A DNA stretch of 64,000 nt from Pseudomonadota bacterium. GTDB taxonomy: Bacteria; Pseudomonadota; Alphaproteobacteria; Reyranellales; Reyranellaceae. This document shows, piece after piece, positions 6,905 to 14,712 of this stretch. The stretch is from contig JAFEBU010000011.1 of NCBI GenBank assembly GCA_018242505.1, positions 1-64,000 on the forward strand, in the 5' to 3' direction. Within the stretch, counting starts at the first letter, position 1. Each line of letters starts with the position of its first letter. A model generated the notes under the pieces. The model made no database searches. It saw only the letters and a list, made by a program, of their open reading frames with translations, and was not told the DNA's origin. Position numbers and translations under genes: made by a program.

Positions 6905-8632
6905 ATGGCTCGGTGGTCGCTGCGTACGAAGCTGATGGTGGTGGTCTGCGCGGCGTTGGTGCCGTTTGTCGGGCTCGCCGCATGGAGTACCTATGACGAC
7001 ATCGTGGCAGCGCGGGCCGACCGGGCGGCGGCCGTTTCGGCGGCTGTCGAGCAGGCGGCGGCGCGGCATCGCGAGCTGATCGAGGGATCGCGCCGGCTGG
7101 TGGCGGCGGCGTGCTCGGCCGACGCCGTTCGCACCGTGGTGAGTTCCAAGGTGACGGCCGACGATATCAGGGCGTGCGAAGGCTACCTGTCGCGTGTGCT
7201 GGCACAGTTCCCCAACGAATATTCGACGATGACCGTCACGAACGCGTCGGGGATTGCCATCTGCTCGACCGCTCCCGACGAGGTCGGGCTGAGCCTCGCC
7301 GATCGACAGATCTTTCGCCTCGTGCGCGAGACCAAGGGCGTCTCGATCGGCGCCTTCGCGACGAGTCGCAAGGCGCCCCGCACGGTGATCCCGATGGCCA
7401 TGCCGCTGGTCGAGGGTGCGGAGTTCCGCGGCATGTGCTCGATCGGCATCTCCTTGCAGCTGTTCTCGGAGCTGTCGACCGGCGAAGGCGCGAACCCGCG
7501 GATCCCCGTCGTTCTGATCGACCAAACGGGCGCGCCGATGGGCGGCAATGTGGAGATGACGCTGGCAATGCCGGTCGCCCAGCGCCTTGCCGCGGCCATC
7601 GCGGCAGGCGAGCGGCGCTTCAATGACGTCGGCCAGAACGGCTCTTACTACCGGTTCCATATCATTCCGCTTGCCGGCAGCGCCATTTTCGCCGTCGCCG
7701 CGATGCCGCTCACCGAGGGGCTCTTCTCGCTCCTGCTCGAACTCGGCAGGTTCGGCCTGATCGGTCTTGCGGCCATCCTGGTTCTCCTCGCCATATGGTT
7801 CGGTGCGGACCGCTGGTGCGTGCGTCCACTGAGTTATATCGGCGATTTCGCCGGCCGGGTGGCACGGGGAGAAGACATCCGCTTCGCCCCGCAACTGCCC
7901 TGGGCGAGCGAGCTGACGACGGTCGGCGAGGGCGTCCGGAAGATGGCCGAAGCGATTGCCAGTCGCGAGGCCGATCTCAAGGCCGGCCTCGAGCAACGCG
8001 ACCACATGCTGCGCGAGATCCATCATCGGGTAAAAAACAACCTGCAGATGATCTCGAGCCTGCTCAACCTGCAGGCTGGCGAGATCCGCTCGCCGCGCAT
8101 CCGCCGCTTCTTTGGCGATGCCCAGAATCGCGTCCTGACGCTCTCGATCCTGCATCGCCATCTCTATGAGCGGTCGAGCTGGTCGCTGGTGGACTTCCAG
8201 CAATTCATCAGCGATCTTGTCCGCCAGATCTCGGTTCCCCGGCCAGGGCTCGAGCGTCCTACCGTCCGCTATCACATCCGTGCGCCGATCATGGCCGTGG
8301 GGCCGGACATCGCCATTCCCGTCGGATTGATCGTGACGGAGGCGGTCGGCAGCGCACTCAGCCATGAATTCGGCACCGTGAGCACGCCGGAGATTCGTAT
8401 CGTTGCGGCGGAAAAGAGCGGGCAGGAAGTAGAGCTCGTGATCGAGGACAACGGTCTCGATACCAGCCAAGGGTCGATCAGCCCCGACGCCCGGGCAAGT
8501 TTTGGCCTCACCCTCATTCGCGGCCTTGCCATGCAACTTGGCGGAGAAGCGCAGATCTCGCGCCGCGAGGGTGGCGGCACCCGTGTCGTGGTGTCGTTCT
8601 CAATGGCGGGCGAAGGCGGTCCGGATGGCTAG
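6905..8632 (+). CDS. HWE/HisKA_2 sensor histidine kinase with altered N box
   Basis: This 575-residue membrane kinase has a transmembrane segment at about residues 10-30, a periplasmic sensor region of about 250 residues (Cache-like by layout), and a second segment at about 283-305. The HisKA_2 phospho-acceptor motif E-I-H-H-R-V-K-N-N-L-Q follows, with His373 and His374. The ATPase domain keeps D-N-G and F-G-L-T-L-I. In the N box, where family members read T-N-A or S-N-A, it reads G-S-A, with Ser483 in place of the magnesium-binding Asn. Kinases of this family phosphorylate PhyR. This one may be weakened, phosphatase-biased or a pseudokinase. It is probably in one operon with phyR and overlaps the next gene by 8 bases. 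Confidence 0.85.
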   Translation: MARWSLRTKLMVVVCAALVPFVGLAAWSTYDDIVAARADRAAAVSAAVEQAAARHRELIEGSRRLVAAACSADAVRTVVSSKVTADDIRACEGYLSRVLAQFPNEYSTMTVTNASGIAICSTAPDEVGLSLADRQIFRLVRETKGVSIGAFATSRKAPRTVIPMAMPLVEGAEFRGMCSIGISLQLFSELSTGEGANPRIPVVLIDQTGAPMGGNVEMTLAMPVAQRLAAAIAAGERRFNDVGQNGSYYRFHIIPLAGSAIFAVAAMPLTEGLFSLLLELGRFGLIGLAAILVLLAIWFGADRWCVRPLSYIGDFAGRVARGEDIRFAPQLPWASELTTVGEGVRKMAEAIASREADLKAGLEQRDHMLREIHHRVKNNLQMISSLLNLQAGEIRSPRIRRFFGDAQNRVLTLSILHRHLYERSSWSLVDFQQFISDLVRQISVPRPGLERPTVRYHIRAPIMAVGPDIAIPVGLIVTEAVGSALSHEFGTVSTPEIRIVAAEKSGQEVELVIEDNGLDTSQGSISPDARASFGLTLIRGLAMQLGGEAQISRREGGGTRVVVSFSMAGEGGPDG

Positions 8633-11207
8633 CGCCGGTCGAAGCGTCCGCGCGACCGGCATCGTGGTCGGCTTGACCATCGCCGTCCTCGTGGCTGCTG
8701 GCGCACTGTTGACCATCGAGCATTCGCGATCCGCCGCACAACAGCAACGCCTTGTCGTCAGCAACTACGAGACCATGGCCCTGATGCGTGATGCCCTGGT
8801 CGTCCTGCAGGACGCCGAGATCGGCCAGCGCGCCTATCTGTTGAGCGGCGACATTGCCAATCTCGGCCCCTACGAGCGCGCCCGACCGCGCATGGACACC
8901 ACGTTACGGCAGATCGAGCTCTCCACCGCCGATGACCGCGACGCCCGGCGCCAGGTCACCGAGTTCCGGACGGCTGCCAACGAGAAGCTGGACGAGCTCA
9001 ATGCCGGCATCGTCGCCTATCAACTCTATGGTCGTGAGATCGTCTTGCCATCAGGCACGGGGCGGGCGACGACCGATCACATCCGGCAGATCGCCGAGTC
9101 GTTCGTCGAAGGACAGCGCCTTCAGCTGTCGCGCCGGCTGGCGCTGCTGAAGTCAGAGCAGCGCCAGGCCGATCTTGCGGGCCTGCTGGTGCTGGGCGGC
9201 GCCTTTGTCTGCCTGCTGGCCGGGGTCTACATCATCGTACGCGGTGGCGAGAGGCTGGAAGACACGCGAGCCCAGCTCGCTGCCCGCTCGCTGCTGTTGC
9301 AGACGACGCTGGAGACGCTGCGCGATCCCATCTTCGTGCTGGATGCACGCGGTATCGTGGTGGCGTGGAACGAGGCATTCGTGCGCCTCGCCGGCTGGGA
9401 CCGCTCGCGCGAGCCCACGCTGGGCCGCGCCGAGTTGCTTTCGTCTCGGCTGCCGGCGATGCAGGCTTTGCTCGCGCCATTGCGACTCGACGCCAAGGCC
9501 GCCGACCAGACCGTGACCCTGCGCGTCTCTTACGACGGTCGCGACTACGAGGTGTCGCGTGGCGAGATGGCCGACGGTGGCGCTGTCGTGCGCTGCATGG
9601 ACGTGACCGACAAGCTGCGCGACGAAGCGGCATTGCGCCAGGGTCAGAAAATGGAAGCCGTGGGCCAGCTCACCGGCGGCATGGCGCACGATTTCAACAA
9701 CATCCTGCAGATCATCCAGGCCAACCTGGATCTGGTCAAAGCCGACATGTCGGCCAATGCCGCGGCTTTGGCGCGTCTGCAGAGCGCTTCGGCGGCGGCC
9801 GACCGCGGCGCGCGCCTTACGCAGCAGCTTCTCGCTTTTTCGCGGCGCCAGCCGCTTGCGCCCCGGCCGACCGCCATCGGGCGGCTGGTGGCCGATCTTT
9901 CGGTGCTGTTGCGGCATGCGCTGGGCGAACGCATCACCCTCGATATCGTGGTTGCCCCGGCATCGTGGAATGCCACGATCGATCCGGGCCAGCTCGAGAA
10001 CGCTCTTCTGAATCTCGCCATCAATGCCCGTGACGCGATGCCCGATGGCGGTACGGTGCGCGTCGAGGTCTCCAATGCCACGCTCGATCGCCGTTACGCG
10101 GCGCTCCATCGTGAAGTGACACCCGGCTCCTACGTCCTGATCGACGTTGCCGACACCGGCACGGGCATGTCAGCCGAAGTGGTGGCGCGTGCGTTCGATC
10201 CGTTCTTCACCACCAAGCAGGAAGGGAAGGGGACAGGACTCGGGCTCAGCATGGTCTACGGATTCGTGCGCCAGTCGAACGGCTACATCCGGATCGACAC
10301 TGCGATTGGCCAGGGAACGAGCGTGAAGCTCTACCTGCCGCGTACGCTCGATCCGGTTGTCGAAACGACGGAAGAGCCGGCCGGGCTGGGGGGCGGCAAT
10401 GCGCGCATCCTCGTGGTCGAGGACAACAAGGATGTGCGGCTCGCCGTCGTCGACACCCTTTCGGGCTGGGGCTATCGCGTGGTCGCGGCGGAGAGCGCCG
10501 ACGCGGCGGCCGTTCTGCTGGAACAGGACTCGACGTTCGATCTGCTGTTCACCGATGTCGTTATGCCGGGGACGATGTCGGCAATCGAGTTGACGGAGCT
10601 CGCGCGCCGCCTCAATCCCCGGATCGCCGTGCTCCTGACATCGGGCTATGCCCGGGACCTCATCCCGACCCAGGATGGCATCATCGATTATCCGATGATC
10701 GCCAAACCCTATCGCGGCGAGGAGCTGGCAGCGAAAATCCGCACGGTGCTCGGTATGCGCTCGTCCGCGCAAGCGCCATCGTCGCCATCACCGGCTCCGG
10801 GCCCGGCACCGACTCCGGCCGTTCGGACGGCGACCAAGAGCGAACGGCCGCGCCGTGTGTTGCTGGTCGAGGACGAGGTCGTGCTGCGTATGTCCACTGC
10901 CGACATCCTCGAGCGCCTCGATTGCCTGGTGACCGGCGTCGGCAGTGGCGAAGAAGCGCTGGAACTCCTGCACAAGAACGGCGGCTTCGATCTGTTGCTG
11001 ACCGATCTCGGCTTGCCCGGAATCAGCGGTGAAGACCTGGCGAAGGAGGCCCGGCAGCATTTCCCTGAAATCCCGGTGATCATCGCCAGCGGCTATGGCG
11101 CCCTCGATTCGGAGCCGAGCGGCGTCCGCTTCATCAGCAAGCCCTATTCGTCAGTCGATCTGCAGCAGGCCCTCGATCAGATCGACCGCCGGTCGCCGTC
11201 CGCCTGA
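8625..11207 (+). CDS. CHASE3 hybrid histidine kinase with two receivers
   Basis: This 860-residue protein has, in order: a transmembrane segment (about 10-30); a CHASE3 sensor domain (about 40-175, with A-E-I-G-Q-R-A-Y-L-L-S-G); a second segment (about 183-205); a PAS domain (about 220-340); a HisKA domain with G-M-A-H-D-F-N-N-I-L; an HATPase with intact N box (N-L-A-I-N-A-R-D-A-M) and G-T-G-L-G-L; and two receivers, with acceptors in L-F-T-D-V-V-M-P-G and L-L-T-D-L-G-L-P-G. The ATG at 8625 overlaps the previous stop, so the two kinases are translationally coupled. It could supply phosphate to, or drain it from, the PhyR pathway. This is context-based inference. Confidence 0.88.
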   Translation: MASAGRSVRATGIVVGLTIAVLVAAGALLTIEHSRSAAQQQRLVVSNYETMALMRDALVVLQDAEIGQRAYLLSGDIANLGPYERARPRMDTTLRQIELSTADDRDARRQVTEFRTAANEKLDELNAGIVAYQLYGREIVLPSGTGRATTDHIRQIAESFVEGQRLQLSRRLALLKSEQRQADLAGLLVLGGAFVCLLAGVYIIVRGGERLEDTRAQLAARSLLLQTTLETLRDPIFVLDARGIVVAWNEAFVRLAGWDRSREPTLGRAELLSSRLPAMQALLAPLRLDAKAADQTVTLRVSYDGRDYEVSRGEMADGGAVVRCMDVTDKLRDEAALRQGQKMEAVGQLTGGMAHDFNNILQIIQANLDLVKADMSANAAALARLQSASAAADRGARLTQQLLAFSRRQPLAPRPTAIGRLVADLSVLLRHALGERITLDIVVAPASWNATIDPGQLENALLNLAINARDAMPDGGTVRVEVSNATLDRRYAALHREVTPGSYVLIDVADTGTGMSAEVVARAFDPFFTTKQEGKGTGLGLSMVYGFVRQSNGYIRIDTAIGQGTSVKLYLPRTLDPVVETTEEPAGLGGGNARILVVEDNKDVRLAVVDTLSGWGYRVVAAESADAAAVLLEQDSTFDLLFTDVVMPGTMSAIELTELARRLNPRIAVLLTSGYARDLIPTQDGIIDYPMIAKPYRGEELAAKIRTVLGMRSSAQAPSSPSPAPGPAPTPAVRTATKSERPRRVLLVEDEVVLRMSTADILERLDCLVTGVGSGEEALELLHKNGGFDLLLTDLGLPGISGEDLAKEARQHFPEIPVIIASGYGALDSEPSGVRFISKPYSSVDLQQALDQIDRRSPSA

Positions 11208-11221
11208 CCGCCTCGAATCCG

Positions 11222-11246
11222 GCAACCTCGGCCGGTCAGTACCGTT
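11222..11246 (+). promoter_or_regulatory. EcfG-type promoter variant before exported CsbD (GCAAC-N16-CGTT)
   Basis: GCAAC (11222-11226) and CGTT (11243-11246) are 16 bases apart, one base from the EcfG consensus. It lies in the gap between the hybrid kinase and the exported CsbD gene, 62 bases before the start codon. It uses the same variant as the other CsbD gene. Confidence 0.42.
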
Positions 11247-11308
11247 GAGTGAACGAAACGAAACGTCACCGCACGCGCCTTGGCGCGCGCGAAGAAGAGG
11301 AGGTTTGC

Positions 11309-11635
11309 ATGCGCTCAATCGCAATTCTTGCCGCCACTGTGCTGGCGGCGATGCCGCTGGCGGCGAACGCCCAGTCGGGATCGACGTCAGGATCGACCAC
11401 AGGCACCGTCTCGCAGCCCGACTTTCACCAGATGTGGGAGAAGATCAAGGGATCCTGGGCCCAGACCAAGGGAGCGGTCAAGGAACAGTGGGGGAAGCTG
11501 ACCGACGACGATCTGATGGAGATCCAAGGACGGCGAGAGAAGCTCGTCGGCAAGATCCAAACGCGTTACGGCATCAGCCACGACCAGGCTGAGGCACAGG
11601 TGAGCGGCTGGGAGAAGAAGTACCACAGCATGTGA
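11309..11635 (+). CDS. Exported CsbD-family protein
   Basis: This 108-residue protein starts at ATG 11309 after a GAGGAGG ribosome site. A cleavable signal peptide (M-R-S-I-A-I-L-A-A-T, ending A-N-A-Q near residue 22) is followed by a Ser/Gly/Thr-rich linker and a complete CsbD domain (W-E-K-I-K-G-S-W, W-G-K-L-T-D-D-D-L, L-V-G-K-I-Q-T-R-Y-G). The domain closely matches the cytosolic copy at 5701-5898. The organism thus appears to place CsbD proteins on both sides of the inner membrane. The C-terminus is longer by a W-E-K-K-Y-H-S-M tail. Confidence 0.85.
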   Translation: MRSIAILAATVLAAMPLAANAQSGSTSGSTTGTVSQPDFHQMWEKIKGSWAQTKGAVKEQWGKLTDDDLMEIQGRREKLVGKIQTRYGISHDQAEAQVSGWEKKYHSM

Positions 11636-11649
11636 TCGAGGGCGCAAGG

Positions 11650-12189
11650 ATGACGGCCGTTCGATGGGTAGGCGCAATGGTGGCGATCATCTCCGCATGG
11701 GTCGCCGTTGCGGCATCGGCTCAAGACATGCCCCAGGTCCGCGACAGCCGGACGGGAAAAGTCTGGACGCCGCAGACCGTCGAGATCGAATCATCGGCAC
11801 CATCGTCCCGATCGGACCAGGCTTTCAATCCTCGCACTCAGGTGGTGCCCACGGAGGAACTGACCGTCCAGCATCCTCGCGCCACTCTGATGGGCACGGT
11901 ACCGATAACGGCCGGTCCTACCGTGCCGATCGTAACGCTTGACGAACCCACACTGCAGGTCCTGCCGGCGCGGTACTGGTTGTCGATCCTCTATCTCGCC
12001 AACAACAGCGCCAGCACGGTCACCGCTATCGTCGGCTGTCATTTCATCAATGGCAACCGGAGGGTCGCAGATGTGCGGGTGGTCGTTCCGCCCGCTGGCC
12101 CCGGCGAGCGGTTGGGCCTGCCGGTTCACGGCCCGCGTTATGATGTTTTCGTTGATCACGTGACATGCGAGGTTATCTCACCCACCTAG
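11650..12189 (+). CDS. Secreted protein of unknown function
   Basis: This 179-residue protein starts 14 bases after the exported CsbD gene. It has a signal peptide (hydrophobic to about residue 24, V-A-A-S-A-Q), then a polar segment with D-S-R-T-G-K-V-W-T-P. The C-terminal part is beta-rich with two Cys (G-C-H-F and V-T-C-E) that could form a disulfide. I do not recognise the family. The immunoglobulin-like alternation of strands in the last 80 residues is only an impression. Close spacing suggests co-transcription with the CsbD gene, hence a possible envelope stress role. Confidence 0.7.
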   Translation: MTAVRWVGAMVAIISAWVAVAASAQDMPQVRDSRTGKVWTPQTVEIESSAPSSRSDQAFNPRTQVVPTEELTVQHPRATLMGTVPITAGPTVPIVTLDEPTLQVLPARYWLSILYLANNSASTVTAIVGCHFINGNRRVADVRVVVPPAGPGERLGLPVHGPRYDVFVDHVTCEVISPT

Positions 12190-12212
12190 TTCGGCTTATG
12201 GTGGAGTGACGG

Positions 12213-12237
12213 GGCCGACGTCCGTTGGGCGTCGGCC
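12213..12237 (+). terminator. GC-rich hairpin
   Basis: GGCCGACG (12213-12220) and CGTCGGCC (12230-12237) form a perfect 8-base-pair stem with a 9-base loop, 24 bases after the stop of the secreted protein gene. The T run is poor (TGTCGTTAT), so termination is plausible but not certain. Confidence 0.45.
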
Positions 12238-12270
12238 TGTCGTTATGCTCAGGAATGGAGAACCCGCTCG

Positions 12271-12531
12271 ATGTCGGTCACGCACAACGCACCGCTCGGA
12301 CGCTACGAGATTGAGACGGAGCACGGCCTGGCCGTCGCGGTCTATACCCAACAAGGCGATCGGCTGATCTTTACCCATACCGAGGTCCCCCCGGCGGATG
12401 AGGGCAAAGGCATCGGCTCGCAATTGGTTCGGGCGGCGCTCGACGATGCGCGTCAACGCGGTTTCAAGATCGTGCCTGCCTGCAGCTTTGTCGTCGATTT
12501 CGTGCGCCGTCATCCTGAATACGCCGCCTGA
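12271..12531 (+). CDS. Small GNAT-like acetyltransferase (NATD1/YidJ type)
   Basis: This 86-residue protein matches the short GNAT-like family in length and motifs: strands ending in I-F-T-H-T-E-V-P, then the acetyl-CoA loop E-G-K-G-I-G-S-Q-L-V, then P-A-C-S-F-V-V-D-F-V-R-R-H-P-E-Y. The last motif is typical of the group (C-x-F/Y ... H-P-E-Y). Substrates of this family are largely unknown. GGAG lies about 12 bases upstream of the start. It stands alone between a hairpin and a convergent gene. Confidence 0.82.
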   Translation: MSVTHNAPLGRYEIETEHGLAVAVYTQQGDRLIFTHTEVPPADEGKGIGSQLVRAALDDARQRGFKIVPACSFVVDFVRRHPEYAA

Positions 12532-12554
12532 TTCGGCCGCGCCGGTCATTACAC

Positions 12555-12794
12555 CTAATGCTGGTGATCGTTCGGCTTGCAGGACACGCGCTTTGCCCCG
12601 GTCAGAGCGAGTTCGCCACGCCGCAACAGCGACATTAGTGCCCGCCGGGTCTGCATCTCGTTGAAGCCGCGATCCTCGAGCCGTAGCTCAAGATCCTTGA
12701 TGGGCACGTCGGCGCTGTCTTGGCCGGCGAGGACCGCGATCTCGTCCAGTAACGCGCCTTCCGCGTCGGTCAGTCGATGGGCAGGTGGGGTCAT
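12555..12794 (-). CDS. Small protein, possible winged-helix fold
   Basis: This 79-residue acidic-to-basic protein is mostly helical, with a helix pair around residues 30-62 (D-L-E-L-R-L, then R-R-A-L-M-S-L-L-R-R-G-E-L) that resembles a winged-helix scaffold. I recognise no family. It follows a 44-codon membrane protein gene with a 21-base gap, and the two probably share the EcfG-type promoter variant at 12996-13020. A stress-linked regulator role is only a guess. Confidence 0.6.
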   Translation of the reverse strand: MTPPAHRLTDAEGALLDEIAVLAGQDSADVPIKDLELRLEDRGFNEMQTRRALMSLLRRGELALTGAKRVSCKPNDHQH

Positions 12795-12815
12795 GCCACG
12801 ACCTTCGATCAGCTT

Positions 12816-12950
12816 TTAGTGAGGCAGAAGGAACGCCCAGACGAGGCCCAGAGCAATAATGGCGCCGACGAAGGACGAGACGAGCACGAGAATGACACGG
12901 CCGCTCACAACGCCGCTGCGCGCTTCGACCGGAGTGGAGTCGCGTTGCAT
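12816..12950 (-). CDS. Small single-span membrane protein (44 residues)
   Basis: This short frame was read directly from the sequence. The ATG at 12950 follows a GAAGG ribosome site 7 bases upstream. The product begins M-Q-R-D-S-T-P-V-E-A, then a transmembrane helix (about residues 18-41: V-I-L-V-L-V-S-S-F-V-G-A-I-I-A-L) and ends F-L-L-P-H. Size and layout fit the small membrane proteins often found in stress regulons. It is first in a likely two-gene unit and has an EcfG-type promoter variant 46 bases upstream. The function is unknown. Confidence 0.65.
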   Translation of the reverse strand: MQRDSTPVEARSGVVSGRVILVLVSSFVGAIIALGLVWAFLLPH

Positions 12951-12995
12951 GGGAGCCTTCGTTGGATCCGTTCAAAGGGGGACTCAGCAGAGAGC

Positions 12996-13020
12996 AACGT
13001 CACCGCTGCAGCACGGTTGC
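12996..13020 (-). promoter_or_regulatory. EcfG-type promoter variant (minus strand, GCAAC-N16-CGTT)
   Basis: Read on the minus strand, GCAAC (13020-13016) and CGTT (12999-12996) are 16 bases apart. It would drive the 44-residue membrane protein and the 79-residue protein. It stands back to back with the perfect plus-strand element at 13064-13088, so the gap would be a divergent stress promoter region. Confidence 0.45.
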
Positions 13021-13063
13021 CGAAGCAGGCGGTTTTAGCTGACCCCGGGAACCGCAGGCGTCC

Positions 13064-13088
13064 GGAACTGCCCGATCAGGGCTGCGTT
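13064..13088 (+). promoter_or_regulatory. EcfG-type promoter of DUF1328 gene (GGAAC-N16-CGTT)
   Basis: GGAAC (13064-13068) and CGTT (13085-13088) are 16 bases apart, a perfect consensus, 72 bases before the DUF1328 start codon. A further GGAAC lies just upstream at 13049-13053 without a matching CGTT. Confidence 0.75.
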
Positions 13089-13160
13089 ACCACGCCGCGC
13101 CCCTGGTGCCGCGCCTCTGGTGCGAACCACCAGCACCACCGCGCAGCTGAGGTATGAACC

Positions 13161-13328
13161 ATGCTCTATTGGGCTTTGATCTTTCTTTTGGTTGCGCTGG
13201 TTGCCGCCGCGTTCGGATTTGGCGGCATTGCGACAACCGCGGCCGGCATCGCGCAAATCCTGTTCGTAGTAGCGCTGGTCCTGTTCGTCCTGAGCGTCGT
13301 CGTGAGTTTTACGCGCCGAAAACTCTGA
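13161..13328 (+). CDS. DUF1328-family small membrane protein
   Basis: This 55-residue frame was read directly from the sequence. The protein begins M-L-Y-W-A-L-I-F and has two hydrophobic segments (about 4-22 and 29-50) with G-F-G-G-I-A between them, then a basic end T-R-R-K-L. This is the YtjA/DUF1328 (UPF0391) pattern almost residue for residue. Such proteins are small inner-membrane proteins of unknown role and are common members of alphaproteobacterial general stress regulons. The perfect EcfG-type promoter upstream agrees with that. Confidence 0.85.
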   Translation: MLYWALIFLLVALVAAAFGFGGIATTAAGIAQILFVVALVLFVLSVVVSFTRRKL

Positions 13329-13360
13329 CGCAATCCAATCCCAACATCGTGGAGGTCATC

Positions 13361-13684
13361 ATGTCGATTCGCACCCTTGCAGCCGTCGTCACGGCGGCGT
13401 TGGCGGCAGGCTGTTCCTACAGCGAAACCCGTACTGTGGCCGCCACCACGCCAGCCGATGACTCCTGCATGCTCTACGGCTACAGGCCTGGCACCACGGC
13501 TTACAACGTCTGCGTCGAAAGAGAGGCGGCCGCACGGCGTCGCGGCCGCATGGCGGCGGACTACGCCCAAAGTCGCATCGTGACCGATTCGCAGGATGCC
13601 TGTCTGTCCTATGGACTGCCGAGCGGGACCGCGGCGTACGATCGCTGCGTCCAACGCGAGATCGCCTATCGGCGCCCGCTCTGA
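13361..13684 (+). CDS. Small lipoprotein with duplicated Cys/YG motif
   Basis: This 107-residue protein has a GGAGG site before the ATG and a lipoprotein signal (A-A-L-A-A-G-C, cleavage before Cys19). The mature part holds two copies of one motif, D-[SA]-C-x-x-Y-G-x-x-x-G-T-x-A-Y-x-x-C-V-x-R-E, at about residues 37-58 and 80-101, with a basic linker between. Each copy has two Cys and could close its own disulfide. The motif recurs in small alphaproteobacterial lipoproteins of unknown function. It lies 32 bases after the DUF1328 gene and may share its stress promoter. Confidence 0.75.
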   Translation: MSIRTLAAVVTAALAAGCSYSETRTVAATTPADDSCMLYGYRPGTTAYNVCVEREAAARRRGRMAADYAQSRIVTDSQDACLSYGLPSGTAAYDRCVQREIAYRRPL

Positions 13685-13693
13685 GCCGGGAGG

Positions 13694-14608
13694 TCAGTCC
13701 GCTACCGCCTCGAAATGGTTGCGCAATCGCTCGCGCGCGGCATCGCCTGCCGCGCGCTCCCAGCAGTTCACGATCGCCACCCGGAAGCCGCCGGGTGGCA
13801 TGGCGTGTCGACCGGCGGCCAGCTCCTCATGGAAAGTGATCTGCAGGCTCGAGACGCCTGGCATCCTCCTGATTTCCTGCTGCAGCGCCGCGGGCGGATG
13901 CCGGTAGCGATGGCCGTGGGGGACGAACAGCACGACACTATAACCCGGACGCAAATCGGCGAAGCGGAACGACCATTCCCCCTTTTCATACAGACCGACA
14001 AGCGCCTCGACCCATCGATCACCGCCATAGAGATCAGGCCACTGGTCGGCGAAGCGCAGATGCACTTCGATGATACGACCTCCGATCGTCTCCAGATTGG
14101 CCATGCCGGTGTAGCCGGCAAGATGACGCCGGCACCAGGCGCCGCACCATCCCTCGACGACAGTGTCCGCGCCGGGCCGCACTTCCCAGTAGTCGAAGGT
14201 GCCCGCGCCGCTCGCGAAGCCCCGCGCATGGCGCCACCAATGCGGCACGCCATCGACCAGGGCGACGTCGCTACTGACATGATCGCCGGTGAGCAATGTC
14301 GACCAGAAATGACCTGGTTGGTAAGCGTCGGCGTAGTCGCGATCCGAGGCCAGCACTCGACTGCCGACGCCCATTCCCTTCAGGTTGTAGATCGGCTTGG
14401 AGAAAACGGGATAGGCTGCGGGGGGCACGCCGTGCGGCCCGGCCTCCAGACCTTGGCTCATGGCGACGGCGAGCTTGTCGTAGGCCCAGCGGTGCTTGGG
14501 ATTCCACATCCAGGCGTCGCTGTCTTCGGTCGGGATGCGGACATGGTCGGGGCAGGGCACGTGCTCGAAATACTGCAGGCGCCAGGGATCTATTTCGCAA
14601 ACCGGCAC
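13694..14608 (-). CDS. ATP-grasp-like protein of unknown function
   Basis: The GTG at 14608 (GAAGGGG upstream) gives 304 residues; the longer frame to 14887 is low-complexity Arg/Ala and would run through the divergent egtB region. The protein has ATP-grasp-like segments: F-S-K-P-I-Y-N-L-K-G-M-G-V-G-S near residue 75 (nucleotide-binding Lys and Gly loop) and N-L-E-T-I-G-G-R-I-I-E-V-H-L-R near residue 173 (metal-binding Glu/His type). A ligase joining a carboxylate to an amine would fit, but the substrate is unknown. It faces egtB across a 104-base gap, so a link to ergothioneine or its derivatives is possible. Confidence 0.6.
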   Translation of the reverse strand: MPVCEIDPWRLQYFEHVPCPDHVRIPTEDSDAWMWNPKHRWAYDKLAVAMSQGLEAGPHGVPPAAYPVFSKPIYNLKGMGVGSRVLASDRDYADAYQPGHFWSTLLTGDHVSSDVALVDGVPHWWRHARGFASGAGTFDYWEVRPGADTVVEGWCGAWCRRHLAGYTGMANLETIGGRIIEVHLRFADQWPDLYGGDRWVEALVGLYEKGEWSFRFADLRPGYSVVLFVPHGHRYRHPPAALQQEIRRMPGVSSLQITFHEELAAGRHAMPPGGFRVAIVNCWERAAGDAARERLRNHFEAVAD

Positions 14609-14712
14609 GTTGGCCCCTTCGTCGATTGTGGACGAACGGTAACACAACTGCGTTCGCGACAATGACCGCAACCGGCTATTCTTTGCCCACGTCAGGACCC
14701 GGCGGAGGTGTC

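Noticed and set aside
14668..14693. GCAAC-N17-CGTC before egtB as another EcfG-type promoter
   Set aside because: It has two mismatches to the consensus and lies too close to the start codon to leave a normal leader.
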